From: Pomacea canaliculata
Taxonomy: Eukaryota > Mollusca > Gastropoda > Architaenioglossa > Ampullariidae
DNA length: 64,000 nt
Direction: 5' to 3'
Assembly (NCBI RefSeq): GCF_003073045.1
Contig: NC_037590.1
Coordinates: forward strand, 37,254,751-37,318,750
A program made the position numbers and the translations under genes. The notes under the pieces are model-generated. The model worked only from the letters and a program-made list of their open reading frames with translations, was not told the origin of the DNA and ran no database searches. This document shows, piece after piece, positions 1 to 12,719 of the stretch (positions within the stretch are counted from its first letter, which is position 1; every line of letters starts with the position of its first letter).

Positions 1-146
1 AATTTCTCTTGTCCATTTGTGTCTATGTCGATAAAATACCACCCATCCTTATCTATCTCAAACTTCTCACCCATTATCGATCCACTCATGCAAACCTCCA
101 TCAATCATCCTTCATGTCTAATACTTGTGTCTTTGTTACCCTTCAG

Positions 147-3100
147 GCAGACGATGAAAAAGCGATTCTTTCCAATGTACATGGGTCCTCAAGGTATACA
201 GAGTTCATGCTGGGTCTGGGGGAGCTGGTCCAGCTGGAGGATGTGGACCAGTCAAGAGTTTATCTCGGTGGCCTGAGTTACCCCATGGATGGCAAGTTTG
301 CATGCACCTGGAAGGATGAGTCCATGCAAGGTATGACCTTCAAGGATTAAATTCAGTTTCAGCACATCCCAAGAAACTGTTTTTGGCCTTTTGAAAAATA
401 ATAGCTGCAGTCATATTGATATTTTGGTGCTGTTTGCTGTCAATGTTGAACATGCAGTTTTTGATGCAGCATGAAGACTTTTCTTCCCTTGATGCATGTC
501 ACTTATAAACACACAAGGAAAGCATGAAAACAGATTGTTTAAGATGTACAATTTTTTGGGGGGAGGCAAGACTGTCACCTTGTTATACACATTCTTTAGG
601 GTAACTGCAGCCTCCAGGTCTTGTTGACACTTTCTTTTTATTTGGCAGTCATTTTCCATATTGCTACTCTGATGCCTAACAGAAAAGAGGATCCCAACTG
701 CAATTCAAAAAAACTACACATTGGTAACGACTTTGTTACTATCGTGTACAATAATGGTGAACAAGATTTCAAACTAGGCACAATCAAGGCAAGTTATTGC
801 CCACCTCAAGACTATTTGAACTGTTTTTGTCGAATTTTCTTTATAGTTAAAGCTTGATGAAAGAAATAAAAAAAAGAGGCACGATGGTATTTTAGTTGTG
901 AAAAACTTGGATAGTTATACCGCAGAAGTTATCAAGTGCTTTGAATATCATTAATTTCCTCATAAAATTACTGTTATATGCTAAGTTGCTTTTCTTCTCA
1001 TTTTTTGCTGACCATTGCTTATTTTATGTAAATAGGGCCAGTTTAATTATGTGAACATTGTCATTCGTCCCCTGGACCATGGCAGTAATGCAGTCACCCT
1101 CATTGCGAAGCAAGGTAAGCATTACAAACTTTAGACTTCTCAGTCTCCGCTTAACCTCTCTTTTTTTTTTTTTTTTTTTTTTTTTTTGGTTTAATGAAGA
1201 GGATTTACTTTTAAGTTAATTTTATGATGGTAGCTCTTCACAGTCTTCAGCTGAAACTGTAAATGATATAGAAAATTTTGCAATTTCATCAGGGCAATGT
1301 GAAAAACAATATAATATCCTGCAGCTTTTGTGACACCTCTCATGTATCTGCCTCATTTTGCAGAGACAATATTCAGGGTGTGTACCCAAAAAGTACTTTT
1401 CAGCAGTGTATGCATATTTTCAAGCATATGTACAGCTTATTAAGTTGCATCATGCACTCTGTGGAGGCAAGCACCTGCAAAGACATTGCCATCAAAATCA
1501 ATTGCACGTGGGACTACAATTGTTAGTTGAATTTAATGAGATGCAGCAGATGGCGGCATTAATGTTCATCAAGGAAAATGATAAAGCAAGACAATGACAT
1601 AACAGTGCTGCACACATTTTTATCTCTGTGTATACCGCATAATGTCAACATTCAAAGATGTGGTTGGAAAGGAGTCAATCACATTCATCCTTTACATGCA
1701 GGCAGTGCAATGCAAAGTAAAATGAAACATGAGTGGGTGGGATACGAGTGAAATATTGTAGTTGCTGGTTAAACTTTGGGAGTGGCAAATAATAGCGTTG
1801 CCATTACCAGTAATAGCATTTTCCGAAACACTTATCTTTTGAAACCCCTCTCATCTTCAAAGCTATGCCAGATTTTTACGTTAATTCACTATGGTTGATA
1901 AGGATTGTTAAGTCATTTTTTTCGATTTAATCTTTTGTCCTAGAATCCTTTGTGGACACAATATCAGCAGGTATGTGAATGTTACATGGTGTTCTTTGGT
2001 GGCACTGCTTGAAATTGCAGATATGGTTGGTCATGTAGGGCTGAGCTTGAGTTAACATTCAGTCACAAGCACTATGTTATGAGAGGCAGGGACATGCAGT
2101 ACCTTTGGATGTGTTTTGTCATGTTGGAGATGATCTAGTGCCTCAGAATGAGAGACAGTGACCTGTTGAACACCATAATTACATTTTATATGTTGTTAAA
2201 TTATCATAGTTTAAATGAGAATTTTTTTTTTTTTAGTTGGAGCAGTTGTGGCTGGAGTTTGAAGTTTTCATGAAGAAATAATAATTTCTTGTTGTCATGA
2301 TCAAGTCATTATGTGATTGCTTTTGCATGGCATGGGCTGTTATCTGCCTGCACCACAAGGCCAGACACCAAATTGTTGAGCTCTGCCTACGAAAACTATT
2401 TTCCAAGCTTAGTTTCCTGGTGCATTAGCAACTTCTTTCGAATGTCCTCGTGCTTTTAGTAAATGTTTTACCGTGGTTCACATTTTATGTAGAAGTTTAC
2501 ATTTACTGTATTGTCAAATGTGAGCACAGCATCCTTTAAAGAAGCATTGCTAGTGGTCAACATCAAAATTACTTTGAGAATTTTTTTATTATTTTGGATT
2601 TATTAAACTACTGTGCGAATTAATAGAAATAAAGACTTCAATAAGGGTTGTTCCGTCAAATTAGCTTGAGATTTTAATGGGATTTGGGATGCATCTTTTG
2701 ATTTGTCAAACTCTTAGACAATGACTCCCAGAGTCCTGACATAGTCTGCTGTGTGTTGTAGATACTGTACCAAAGATTCAAATATCTCTCAATGGCCATA
2801 CTGCAGGCGCACTCAAAGGACTCTCTATTGTGGAACTTGGTGAACATGTGATGTCCGAGCGTGGAATGACCTGTTCTTGGTCACTTAATTTTCTCTCATT
2901 GTCTTGACTGCTGTAGCTAGGATAGCTGTTGGAGCTATCTTCTCTGTTGCTTGGCTTTAATTGTTGTTCTGACCTCGGTAAAACTGACCAGGAGTATCTT
3001 GTGGACAAGTCTTCCTTTGCTAACTTTTCAGCTGCCTCATTTCCAGGGCTGTTGCAACGATAGGGAATCCTCTGTAAGAATGTTTTGTGGATTGCTGCAG

Positions 3101-5264
3101 TCTGCTTAGGGCTGATGCAAGGCCATTCATTTCCTTCTTTTTCTTGGGAGGTCTTTGAAGCCAATTACTATTCCAAGACTGGAACTGACAGCAGCCATTA
3201 TTTCTGTTAAAGTCAGCAGTCTTCTGATGTGACCTCTACTAATCATATCACTGAAGTGTTCTGTGTAGACAGCAAAAGTTGTGTTGGGCTGTCTGTCAAA
3301 TGACATTCATATCTTTGTTGCAAATGGAATACAGGACATTTACTATAACCACAGCTTTAAGAATTCCTTTACCCTTCTCATTGTCATGTATTTACAATTC
3401 CTGGATCAAAGGAGTAAGAAATGTTCTTGATGGTGCTGTCTTTTGGAAAGTAGGGGAGGGATGTCAAGTAGTGTAATGGTTAAAACACTCCCTTAAAACA
3501 GTGTAGTCAGTACCAAAAGGTCCAGAGTTCCCAGGACACTCAGTATGTGATGCCTGCTTGAAGGGCAGGCCATCAGCGGTTTTCTCTTGGAGGAGTTTTC
3601 CTGCCTCACCATCCCTATCCTATTTTATTTCATAATCACCTCAAACCAACTAGCCCACCGTTCTTGGGCAAGAGATACCAGGCTGTTATTTTCGCTTTTG
3701 AAATTGTCAGACTGATTTTTCTTTAGATTCTGTTTAAATGTAAATTTGTTGAGGTACCTTGTTTATGCAAAAATATTTGTTTATTTACACTGATAAATGA
3801 TTTTAGTTTGTGTCTGTTAAATTCCTTTGCTGAACTGTGTTTTCATGTGTGGTCTGCATATAGAGAGTTAAGCCCTTTTTTATAATCACCTGCACAGTTC
3901 TAACCCTCTGTCAAACCTGTCCTTCATAAAATATGTAACATTTTTCTGTATGTTCAGGTATATCATTAATGTAATATTCTGTGTGTATGCATTTTGGATG
4001 GCATACCATTTTCTTTAGCTGTACAGTTCTCAAGTGCAAACAATTTAAACATATATTCTAAACAAAAATCTGTGTAAAGAGTTTGGTTGTAAATTGTCTC
4101 TCATAGAACCTGATGTTAAGAACCAACCATCAATTAGGTAATTTAGTACATGCATGCTCGTGATTAATGTAGTCTAGTTGCTTTCAATGGTAATTTTTCA
4201 GATATTGCTGACATCCTTGGACACACTCATCCAAAAATAGTATCGGACAAAAATCTAGCATTGCTAGTACGGCAGATTGCAGTGCACTGTAATGTGAGTA
4301 GCATCCTTTGTACCTATGTTAACAGCATCCATTAACCTGTCACAGATGCAATCTTGAATACTGGGCAGGGAAGATTCAGTAAAAGTTGTAATCCAAATTG
4401 CAAAATTAATCATGAATTTTACGATATTTACCCATTAACTATGGTTGAAAAAAGTGAATGACCATGAAGACATGGGTAGAGGCTGCCTTAGACACCACCT
4501 GAAGGCCAGGTGGATGGGAGTGTTGGTCAAGTTTTGCTGCCCAGAGGGATTGGAGGGGCCACACCCACCCTCCCAGTAGGCTGACCCTAGCACCACAATC
4601 AGTGCTATCGTCCAGCATGGCCGGGCATCCATAGCACATTAGCCCTCGTACTGGGTATAAAAAGGGAAGGGAAAAGTGCAGCAAGAGAACTTTGGAGACA
4701 CAAGTTGCAGCACTAACAGCTGAAATCATCATCGTCTCATCCAGCGGCCCAGTTGAGGACTTGACTGAAAGTTTGCCTAGTTTGCTCTGTTAGGCAGTGG
4801 TTTCAGAGCCAGCAAATAGTTGCCATAATAAAGGTATCAACATCCTACAGCTATTCTCTTTACAAAGTGTGTGGTAGGTTACCCAGTTACAGACACAGTG
4901 CAGGTGTAGGCGGCAGATTATCGGATGTTTTTTCTCCCAGCTGGGGTGTATAAACAGGCAGAAATTGTCTGTTCCCCTTGCTGTTGTATGATAAGCTATC
5001 AGACTATCAGACTTTTTTTTTCCCTCCCAGCTGGCGTCCATGGTTCTACAGCGACAACATTCCCAGCACCATGAACCTTTTGCATCCAACTGGCTTGAGC
5101 GACTGCGGAAGATCAAACGGATCCGACAAAGTGTGATGGAGCATCTAAATGCTGGAGCAGCCACCAGTGGCCAGAACTATGGGTGGAGACATGGGGTTAG
5201 CTCCATGGATAACCCAGAAATGCTTTCACGATATATTATGGAAGACTTTACTGATTATGTGTAG
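147..5264 (+). CDS. TSC2: Tuberin (TSC2), C-terminal RapGAP part, five last exons
   Basis: GTPase-activating subunit of the TSC complex, which turns off Rheb and so restrains mTORC1 at the lysosome. Exons by splice sites and phase: 147-330, 649-788, 1036-1114, 4202-4293, 5031-5264 (TAG stop). Together they give 242 residues in one open frame. Seen: SRYTEF followed by LGGL, then HIATLMP, then HIGNDFVTIVYN and DFKLGTIKGQFNYV. This is the RapGAP catalytic segment, and the Asn of GNDF matches the tuberin 'asparagine thumb' known in the family. The C-terminus NWLERLRKIKRIRQ...EDFTDYV matches the basic helix and acidic end of tuberin. The N-terminal rest lies left of the window. The intron after 788 starts with GC. 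The third intron (1115-4201) is 3.1 kb and holds a LINE relic and a SINE. Identity is very likely; single exon edges are slightly less certain. Confidence 0.95.
2770..3170 (-). mobile_element. Decayed LINE fragment, RNase H-like region
   Basis: On the minus strand, inside a TSC2 intron, one frame reads SPGNEAAEKLAKE, close to the GNExAD/A-x-LAK motif of the RNase H domain in Jockey/I-type LINEs. Another frame at about 2780-2870 reads GHSTLGHHMFTKF then ESFECAC, like the usual region downstream (RTGH...CPCG). The two pieces are in different frames with stops around them, so the copy is broken. The clade is uncertain. Confidence 0.55.
3462..3660 (+). repeat. tRNA-derived SINE copy
   Basis: The head GTAGTGTAATGGTTAAAAC resembles a tRNA D-arm with an A box, and GGTCCAGAGTTCC about 45 bases on resembles a degenerate B box. 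The body (ttttcctgcctcaccatccc, then tcataatcacctcaaacc) resembles the inverted copy near 33300-33520, so both seem to belong to one family. Ends are approximate. Confidence 0.5.
4294..5030 (+). other. TSC2 last intron, 737 bp
   Basis: A GT-AG intron between the last two TSC2 exons. A stretch at about 4440-4740 is richer in GC than the rest of the intron and has short chance ORFs on the minus strand. It may be an old repeat, but no family was recognised. Confidence 0.6.
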
Positions 5265-6049
5265 ATCTCTTGCCTAAAGATATTGCAGAGGAACTCTTTA
5301 CTGGCCAGAAAATATTACTGCATCATTGTACATTTTAGCATGTTACCTATTCCATAAACTATGGCACAGGTAGTGGAGAACATGGTCAGCTATGGCTGGT
5401 TTAATTATGAAAACATTGTCATCTGGAGACATTTTGGATGATCAGTATGAATGTGAATTGAGAAACGTGCATGTTCTCATTGCTTGTTTATCGGTACACT
5501 TTTTTTATTTGTGTGAAACCTACCTCCTCTCCCTAAATTTTATTGCATTTAATGTCTTCTTTATGCGTACAACCAGGTAACTGAATGCTGTTACCACAAG
5601 CTGCTACAAGGTTTGGTTGCTTTGAGATTGTTCCAGGTACAAGAATCAAACACACTTTTTTCTAGATGATATTCAAGTGTTGCATGTTCATTAATAGAAG
5701 AAAGAAAATGTCAACACTAACAAGCTGTACCTCAACATTTAAACATTGTGGACTATTGATAGTGTTGAACTGTCAAATTATCCTTTTTCTAGAGCATGTG
5801 CATATATGTAAAATTTTGAAATTGGTCTAGCTTGACTGCCCTGCTCTAGTCTTACTTACTAATGTGTTGCTGTACAAAGTTTATTTATTGCTTTTCACAT
5901 TAGATGGTAACCAGATATAGAGGATGGTAGTTCAACAATTTTTTTGAAGTAAAAATGATTGCTCTTAGTCTGGCCATTCCTCTTTTGGACAAAACAGTTT
6001 TGTATTAATATTAAAAGTGGAAAAATATATAAATAATTATGTGTAACAA

Positions 6050-6055
6050 AATAAA
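6050..6055 (+). terminator. Polyadenylation signal candidate for TSC2
   Basis: AATAAA about 790 bases after the TSC2 stop, in an AT-rich 3' UTR. A second AATAAA lies at 6141-6146. Which one is used cannot be decided from sequence. Confidence 0.45.
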
Positions 6056-6296
6056 ACATTATCTATGGCTATTATATGCACTTTGCTAGTGTTTGTTTTA
6101 GATAATTATATCTCTGGCAGTTGGTTTTGGATCAACGCTTAATAAAGGTATGTGTGATATCGCGAGGAGAAACACTAGAGGAATTGACTTAAATGGAGAC
6201 GTAACAAGCCTTGTTATCTTTACATAATTTGCCGCTGTGCTTATTCTGACATCAGTTATAAAATAACACTGAAATCAAGGAAATTGTACTAGTCAT

Positions 6297-6302
6297 TTTA
6301 TT
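6297..6302 (-). terminator. Polyadenylation signal candidate for the RING-finger gene
   Basis: TTTATT on the plus strand, which is AATAAA on the minus strand, about 1.15 kb beyond the stop of the gene at 7453-11058. I saw no closer copy. If used, this 3' UTR ends only some 100-250 bases from that of TSC2 on the other strand. Confidence 0.35.
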
Positions 6303-7452
6303 CTGGAAAAAAAATTCTGTGATAAAATATTCCTGCTTCTGACAGTCTTTATAAATGATTCTAATCCCTGCAGATACATTGAGGAAAATGTGTTATGGAC
6401 TATACTACTGATTCACATTCCCACTGAAGCTACTATATGTATAAAGAGTGCACAGAAAAGAGAAGAGCGGGAATTTGACTGGCTTCCAGTGGAATGCATG
6501 ATGCAAAAGTGAGAATGATGTTGTGCGAGCAAGTTGCATAAAAGATTGTTGTCTGCTCAGACAGGAGAGAAAGGTTGTGAGTATGACAATAGCATGTGTG
6601 CAAACTTGAGATATAGACATGAAAACATTAAAGTGGCAAAAAAACGAATATTGTTGGGACAGTGTGCAAGACACTTTCAAATAATGATGTACAACTGGCC
6701 TCCTTTCAACTGTCAGAGTTCCAACATTACAGCAGAATAGGCAAAAGGTTAAGGACGCCTCTTTGGATTATGAGTAAATGATAGGCATCAGTAACTCTGG
6801 CCAGTTTGAAATCGGATTAGTGCACGCTGGAGCTACAAAATGTACAAAATTGCATGGACTGGCTGGTGTACAATTTTGACAATCAGATTTTTCATGGTAA
6901 TGTGTGTACTGTTAACTAATTTGGCAGCCTACCCATCAGGGTTTCCAATCAAAATATTTCTAGTCCAATTTTCCAACCCCCTCTCCCCCACAAAAAATCT
7001 TGGTGAAGGTTTTAATTTGGAATCTAGTCAAATATGCATCCTAAAGGCTTTAGGTTAATCAGAAGATCTGTCAAGCTCAGTACCAAGTTTCAGCAGTTAA
7101 CACTCATGTTTTCACATGCAACTCTTTTTCAAAACTGATGCATGATTCTTCAGCATGTTTCTTTTCCACACTATGATTAAAGGGTGTGACAAAGTAGCAA
7201 ATCTAAACACATCCCAAGACGACATACTGAACCAAAACCAATAAGCAATAATAAAAAATATATATATACAGCAAGGAAAATAGCCATACCTGCTGAAGAA
7301 ACCTGCTAAAGTACCAAAAATTTGAAAAAAAAAAAAAACCCACTCAAAAAAAGTGGTGAGGAGCTGTAAATTTTCAGCTGTCCACAGAAGTTGCTACACC
7401 ATACTTGTAAGATTTTGAAAAAAAAGTGTGGCATAAGAACACCCTTTTCTCT

Positions 7453-10400
7453 TCAATCAGATTCACTCTGGGAACTTCCTGTTGGGGTCCAAGTGCTGTC
7501 AGTCTCATCATCTTCAGCGTAAGCAGTAAGCAACTGATATGTGTTGGGTGGCACTGGTATGTCTGGTATGTGCACAAGCCCATGACCATTGGCTGAAGCA
7601 CTGCCAACTGAGGTTGCTATGGTCTGTCGTGAATACCTTGGCTGCTGAGTGACTGATGCCTGCATGGACAGCCCACGACAGTTAGATCTTGTCCTGGAAG
7701 CCACGCTGCCATGAACTGGGGTAAGGTTAGAGCTGGTCTGACCGCTTGCTGCAGCAGCCATGCCTGTCATGTGGTTTGGCCTCGCCCATGGTGGAGGATT
7801 AGGTAATGAGGCTGAAGCTGCAGACACACTCGAATTAATTGACAGCAAGGTGGAGCCACTGACTACACATGCAGTTGAAGTAGAGCGTGTCGAGGAAGAA
7901 AGACGATGACTATGTTTACGATGTACTGCTCTTGTGTCTGTCACAAGGCTTACACCATTTCGCTCAGTGCTTCCACCATCAGAACACATCTTTCTTTCAA
8001 CTCGTGGATGCTTTGATTCAGGTTCTTGTAAGATGCAAGCACTTTTCCGCTTGCTACAGGGTCTTTCTGGAGAGGCATTTGCAGAAGATCCAGCCTCCTG
8101 GGTGATCACAGTTAAATTATTTTTTCTTAACAAGCTTTGCTGACACTTTGGTGCTAGACTGTTAGCGTTCTCGGTGTTGCCGCCGGCAACAGACAAGATA
8201 TTTCTGGGCATCCGGCGGCACCTGCTGTCATCAGATTCTGTATCTGAGCTTGTATAGATATCTCTAAATCTGGACCGATGCCAGGTGCTACTTCTGTCAT
8301 CAGGCACATTAGTACTAAGCTCTTCAGTAACAGCTTCTGTTTCTGCAGCACCAACATCATTACCTGTCCCTGCATCCTGTACTCTGACGCCAGCATAGGC
8401 ACTGTTGTTTTCAAACTGTCCAGTGATTTGACAGCAGCCACCAGCATATAAGGAAGAACATGCTGGTTGTTCTATTGTGTCACTACCATGTGATGAATGA
8501 TCTGAGGTTTGTGCAAACGAGTTTGGCATCTCTTTATTATCATCATGTTCATCTTCAGCGCTGAGTGAGGTAGAATCTGAGTTAATGACCACATTGATCT
8601 GATAGGTGTCATGAATGTTACTTGTGTCCTGCAGGTGAGATAAGTTATTTTTGCTTCCTGTCTGATGTTCTTTGATCTCAATTTGCATCTGTGAATCCAT
8701 ACTGAGGTCTACATTAGACTGTCCAGTGCAGAGTTCTTGGGAATAACAGGGTCCTTCCTGTTTGTCCACTGTATGGCTTTGACCATCATGAAACAGTGAA
8801 GAACTAGCAATGGAATTTCCATGGTCAGGCTTATACAGTACATTGCGAAGTCTAAACATGGCACAAGTACTCAGACAAACCCCCGCTTCTTGAGGATGAA
8901 CGTGAGAAACAGCCTGCCCTGAACTGCTGATGCCATGGTTGTCGTTCTCTTGATCTATATCATCTTGAAGATACTCTTCATCCCTGACCACTACTTCTTC
9001 CTCTAAGTGTGGACTGCCATAACTGTAAATGTGGCTTTCTGACACAGCAGCTCCTTGTGGTGGCCTGCTTATTTCAGCAACAGATGATTCATTTTCTGAG
9101 GCCAAGTGCTCAGAGCCTCTATTGTGGTCTTCACCATGACTCCCTGAATTGGAATCATCAGTAATTTCACTCAAAGGACTGTCAAAAGAATATGATGTCA
9201 CAGTAAATGAATCCGAGATGTCATCATCTGTTTCAAGGGACGAGTTGATGGGAGTGTACTCGGAGTCATCACTGCTGGCAAAGCTATCAGACAAGCCATC
9301 ACTGGTGTCAGAGCTGTAGCTGCCATGACTCTCTGTAACTTCTGGCGAAAGGTGACGGACAGATGTTCTATAATTTGGGAGATATTCTTCATCTTCACTG
9401 CTGATGCTGTTTTCTGCAGCTCCCACGTCCACGGTTTCCTGTTCCAGGGTCTCCTGGTGTCTTGGGTCTGCCATCTCTTGGTTGCTTCTGTTAGTACTGT
9501 TCACGTGTTGCCTGCTCCGTGATTGGTTCATGCTCCACCGGTTCTGAATTCTGTCTTCATTCTGGTCTCCCTCTCTGTACCCATCTACTTGGTCTATGCT
9601 TCCCATCCTGTCTCTAGATCCACTGCCAATGGCTTCCTGCACCAAAGATTCCAGCAGAGATGTTCGTGGTTGTTCCATCTCTTCATCTAAATTTATCTGA
9701 GGCAAACTACTGTTGTTGCTGGCATTGGCAGCTGTGCAGCTGGATAATGATGAAGATGATGTAGTCAATGCTCTGATAGAAACATCAGAGGTAACTTCAC
9801 TCGCATGGCTCGCGGATGATACAGAACACATGAAATGTTTTTTCAGCTGGTTGATCATGTGCTGCTCCTGTTCCAGTTGACTAGTAATATCATGAAAACG
9901 GTGTAAGAGATGGCTTCTTGAACTTTCAATGTCCAGAGTCTTGCCGAGGTCATGAACAGCTTGTACCATTCTCTGCAGAAATGCCACCACCCCTTCCAGC
10001 TGCTTCTCTTTATCTGGAAACCCAGAAGGCCATAAATAGCAAAAGCTACTAAGCAGAGGTGGTTGGGTGGAAAATTTTTTTTTTTTTTATGTAATTATAT
10101 GTTATCAAGAGCAACTGAGAAGAAAATTTTAGTATCATAACATTAATATGCCTTTTTAGTAAAGTGTAAAACATTCTAAGCACCACCAAAATGTCTTCCC
10201 CTGCTTTCTTTCTCCCCTACGCACCCTTTCCCATCTTACCTCTGATATGCTCCTTGAGAGCTGTAATACAACTGTGCGATAGGTTCTGACGGAAAGGTAG
10301 GCTTAGTTCACAGCCCAGCTGACACTTCACGATGCGCAATTCACAAGTATTCTGCTCATGGTCTTGCTTGTCTTTCAACAATAAGAGCTGCTCACAGCCA

Positions 10401-11058
10401 TTAGGACATTTCACTGTCTGAAACCAGCAAGTTACAAAGTGGCATTACAGTAACATGCCACTTACTAGTTCTCTAAAGGAGTTTGTATTGTTAGCATGCT
10501 TGATTTTACATGCAAGAAAAAGGTACTCACCATCTAAGAGAGTATGATACATTTTCTGGTAGTTCAGGCATTCAACTTAGAAATCTTGCTTAAATTGCAA
10601 CTAGCTGAATCAAGATTATTTGTGAACTTGTTACCTTTAAAGTTCATAAAGATAATCCTGATCTTAGCCAGAAAGTAAAAATATAATCAGAGAGTAAATT
10701 AATCAGCTGACACTTGGTTTCTGACCTGGTATTCACAATTTTTTATGTGATTTTCATACTGCTCCATGGTGACAGGAGCTTGGCAACCCTTATCTCGGAA
10801 GTCACAGACCACGGTCAGGGCATTCAGCATGTTCTGTACCAGTGGTAAGACTGGCTTCAGGTGGTGTCTGCGGAGGTAATCTCGACAGGTTGGGCAGGAG
10901 TGATGATGCTGCAGCCATGTCTCAATACACTGTTTACAGAAGACATGACGACACCGGCTCTCCAGAGCATTAGTCAGCACACAGTAGCAAATACTGCAAA
11001 TGAGCTCTTGGCTGGGCTGAGGATCAAACTTTGTGATGTCAAATGCTGACATTATGTC
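7453..11058 (-). CDS. RING and TRAF-type zinc-finger E3 ubiquitin ligase, RNF41/RNF151-like
   Basis: Predicted ubiquitin ligase of 1021 residues. Coding exons (minus): 11052-10726 (the exon itself opens at 11058), 10417-10240, 10013-7453, joined in phase with normal GT-AG sites. Residues 19-56 form a C3HC4 RING: C19, C22, C34, H36, C39, C42, C53, C56. Residues about 85-160 hold TRAF-type Cys/His fingers (KGCQAPV, CEY, CPNGC, CQLGC). A likely coiled coil follows at about 170-230 (EKQLEGVVAFLQRMVQ...LEQEQHMINQLKKHF). The rest, about 790 residues, is low-complexity: Ser/Asp/Glu tracts such as SSEDEEY and SDTESDDS, then basic patches, ending TGSSQSESD. The front half matches RNF41 (NRDP1) and RNF151 in order of domains, but the tail is far longer than in either, so orthology is open. 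The start ATG at 11052 lies 6 bases inside the exon and is the first in frame. Confidence 0.85.
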
Positions 11059-11653
11059 CTGTAAATCATTGAAAAGTAAACAATACTTAATATAAACTTC
11101 AAAACTAAGGCCCCGACAAGCCCTCTCTTTCTCCCCCTCCCTCTGTATTGTAGCTACAAGTAATAAAGAATAAAATAATATAAAGAAAATTAATTTAAAG
11201 TGTAGGGGAGCGCTTGTTTAGGGCAGCGTGTACCACTGACAGCGCTTGTTCCCTCCTTTAGAATGAACAGAAAGAATCAGATGTAGAACAAAAGTGCACG
11301 TTTAAAGAAACTTATTAGATTCCGGGATTAACAGCTTTATTTTTCTTAGAAATTTGTAGTGGCTCGCTTACTAACTAGTATAAAACTGAACACAGTCATA
11401 CACATATTTAAAGAAATTAGAATAAAGCAATAGTGAATATGGTAACAACACGTAAACTACATTGCGTTAACCGACATGGTCAGCTGGTAAAGTGATGGCA
11501 CACGAATCTGAAATGAATGATGGTGACGACTAACTTGACATACTATCATCGCGTATTTAAGCAGTTAAGCGCGAAGAAGCAAAGCGAATATATTAAAAAA
11601 TGTTAGAAATGAGCGTAAACATTGGTTCTGCTCTGTTTCATAATAATAAATAC

Positions 11654-11790
11654 CTGCCAAAAGACACACAAAGCTCGGAGTTGTTCACCGCAGCAAGTGA
11701 GTAGAGAAATAAAGCCGATACTTGAATAATAGCAACCGAAATTGTCTTTATTTCTGAGAGTTATTTTCTCTTCCGCTCCCATCACAACCG
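11654..11790 (-). promoter_or_regulatory. Probable noncoding 5' exon and promoter of the RING-finger gene
   Basis: On the minus strand a good donor CAG/GTATTT falls at 11654/11653, and a matching acceptor precedes 11058, just upstream of the start codon. CCGGAAGTG at 11788-11796 is a consensus ETS-family site, common close to starts of housekeeping genes. The exact transcription start is a guess. Confidence 0.4.
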
Positions 11791-12060
11791 GAAGTGTGCG
11801 TCTGCTCCCAGCCGAGAGACTGTCGGAGCAAGAACTAATATCTATATACGTCCGTAGTCGGAGTGCCCTTTCCTCCCTGATATTTCAGAGAGCAAGATAA
11901 AAGAAACATGAAATATATCTAGAGAATGTGTACAGGATTTTTTACATTTTATGAATGACAGTAAATATGACTAGATTGTTCATTAGTAATGATAACTGGA
12001 TTCAGCAGAGATATCTTCAGCGTCGATATCTGTTTGGGAGGAGCTCGTCCGAGGTTACTA

Positions 12061-12315
12061 GGGGAGTGGATAGCTGAGTGGTTAGACGTTCGAACTGAGA
12101 GGCGCACTGGATCGATACCTGTAAATGATAGCACAGTAAAGCACAGCTCACTTTCCCCAGTCAACACAGCTGGGGGAATGGATGCCCAACTCCAAAGAGT
12201 GCAGGGGAAGTAAGGCAGCGACGGAGAAGAGATGGGCACCGCCCTCACGTGGTCTCGAGAAAAGTGAGGTTCAGGGCGTTTCCTGCCCTTACGTGGTTAC
12301 CACAAACAAACATAG
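12061..12315 (+). repeat. tRNA-derived SINE copy
   Basis: TAGCTGAGTGGTTAGACG is a good A-box/D-arm match and GGATCGATACC 40 bases later a good B-box match, so the head derives from a tRNA of the Ser/Leu/Lys sort. A body with gccctcacgtggt and cccttacgtggt follows, and it ends in acaaacaaacatagagacag. No closed anticodon or acceptor stem exists, so it is not a tRNA gene. Confidence 0.55.
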
Positions 12316-12719
12316 AGACAGAGAGTTTATATCATCATTACACTGGGACGTTCATAACTTTGGACTCAAACGTGCACTTAGTATAGTCCAACTCTTCAAA
12401 AGTGAACTTTTTGTTACACCATTATTTCAAATAACTTATAGGCGTGTTATTTAAATCTGACACCAGTGAGATGTTAAAAGTTGTAGCCTGTCTGGAACTC
12501 TGCAGTTTGTGTGGGCTAAAGAGCCCACCAAATCTGAGGTACAGAAACTGGGGAAGCTAGCATGTCACTCTAAGCAAATATTTATGGGTGTAGTTTTTAT
12601 CGGCAATCCTTGAAACTAGTCAATATTTAATGTTTGTAGGAAACGTGCTTGCCTCTGTGATGGTTTCACATGCGGGAAATGGAAGTCGGGCTGGTGGAAA
12701 GATATCTTAAGAAAGTATA

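Noticed and set aside
4435..5164. Minus-strand ORFs of up to 124 codons
   Set aside because: They run over the TSC2 last intron and exon on the opposite strand and lack splice logic or known motifs.
7887..9522. Plus- and minus-strand ORFs inside 7453-10013
   Set aside because: These are shadow frames of the Ser-rich tail of the RING-finger protein, which has the long open frame and fitting splice sites.
10645..10675. U2-like word gatcttagcca near 10650
   Set aside because: Only about ten bases match and the next ones differ, so it is too short to support a U2 fragment, unlike the one at 40617.
12061..12130. Possible tRNA gene
   Set aside because: A and B boxes are present but no acceptor stem or anticodon arm closes. 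A SINE body follows.
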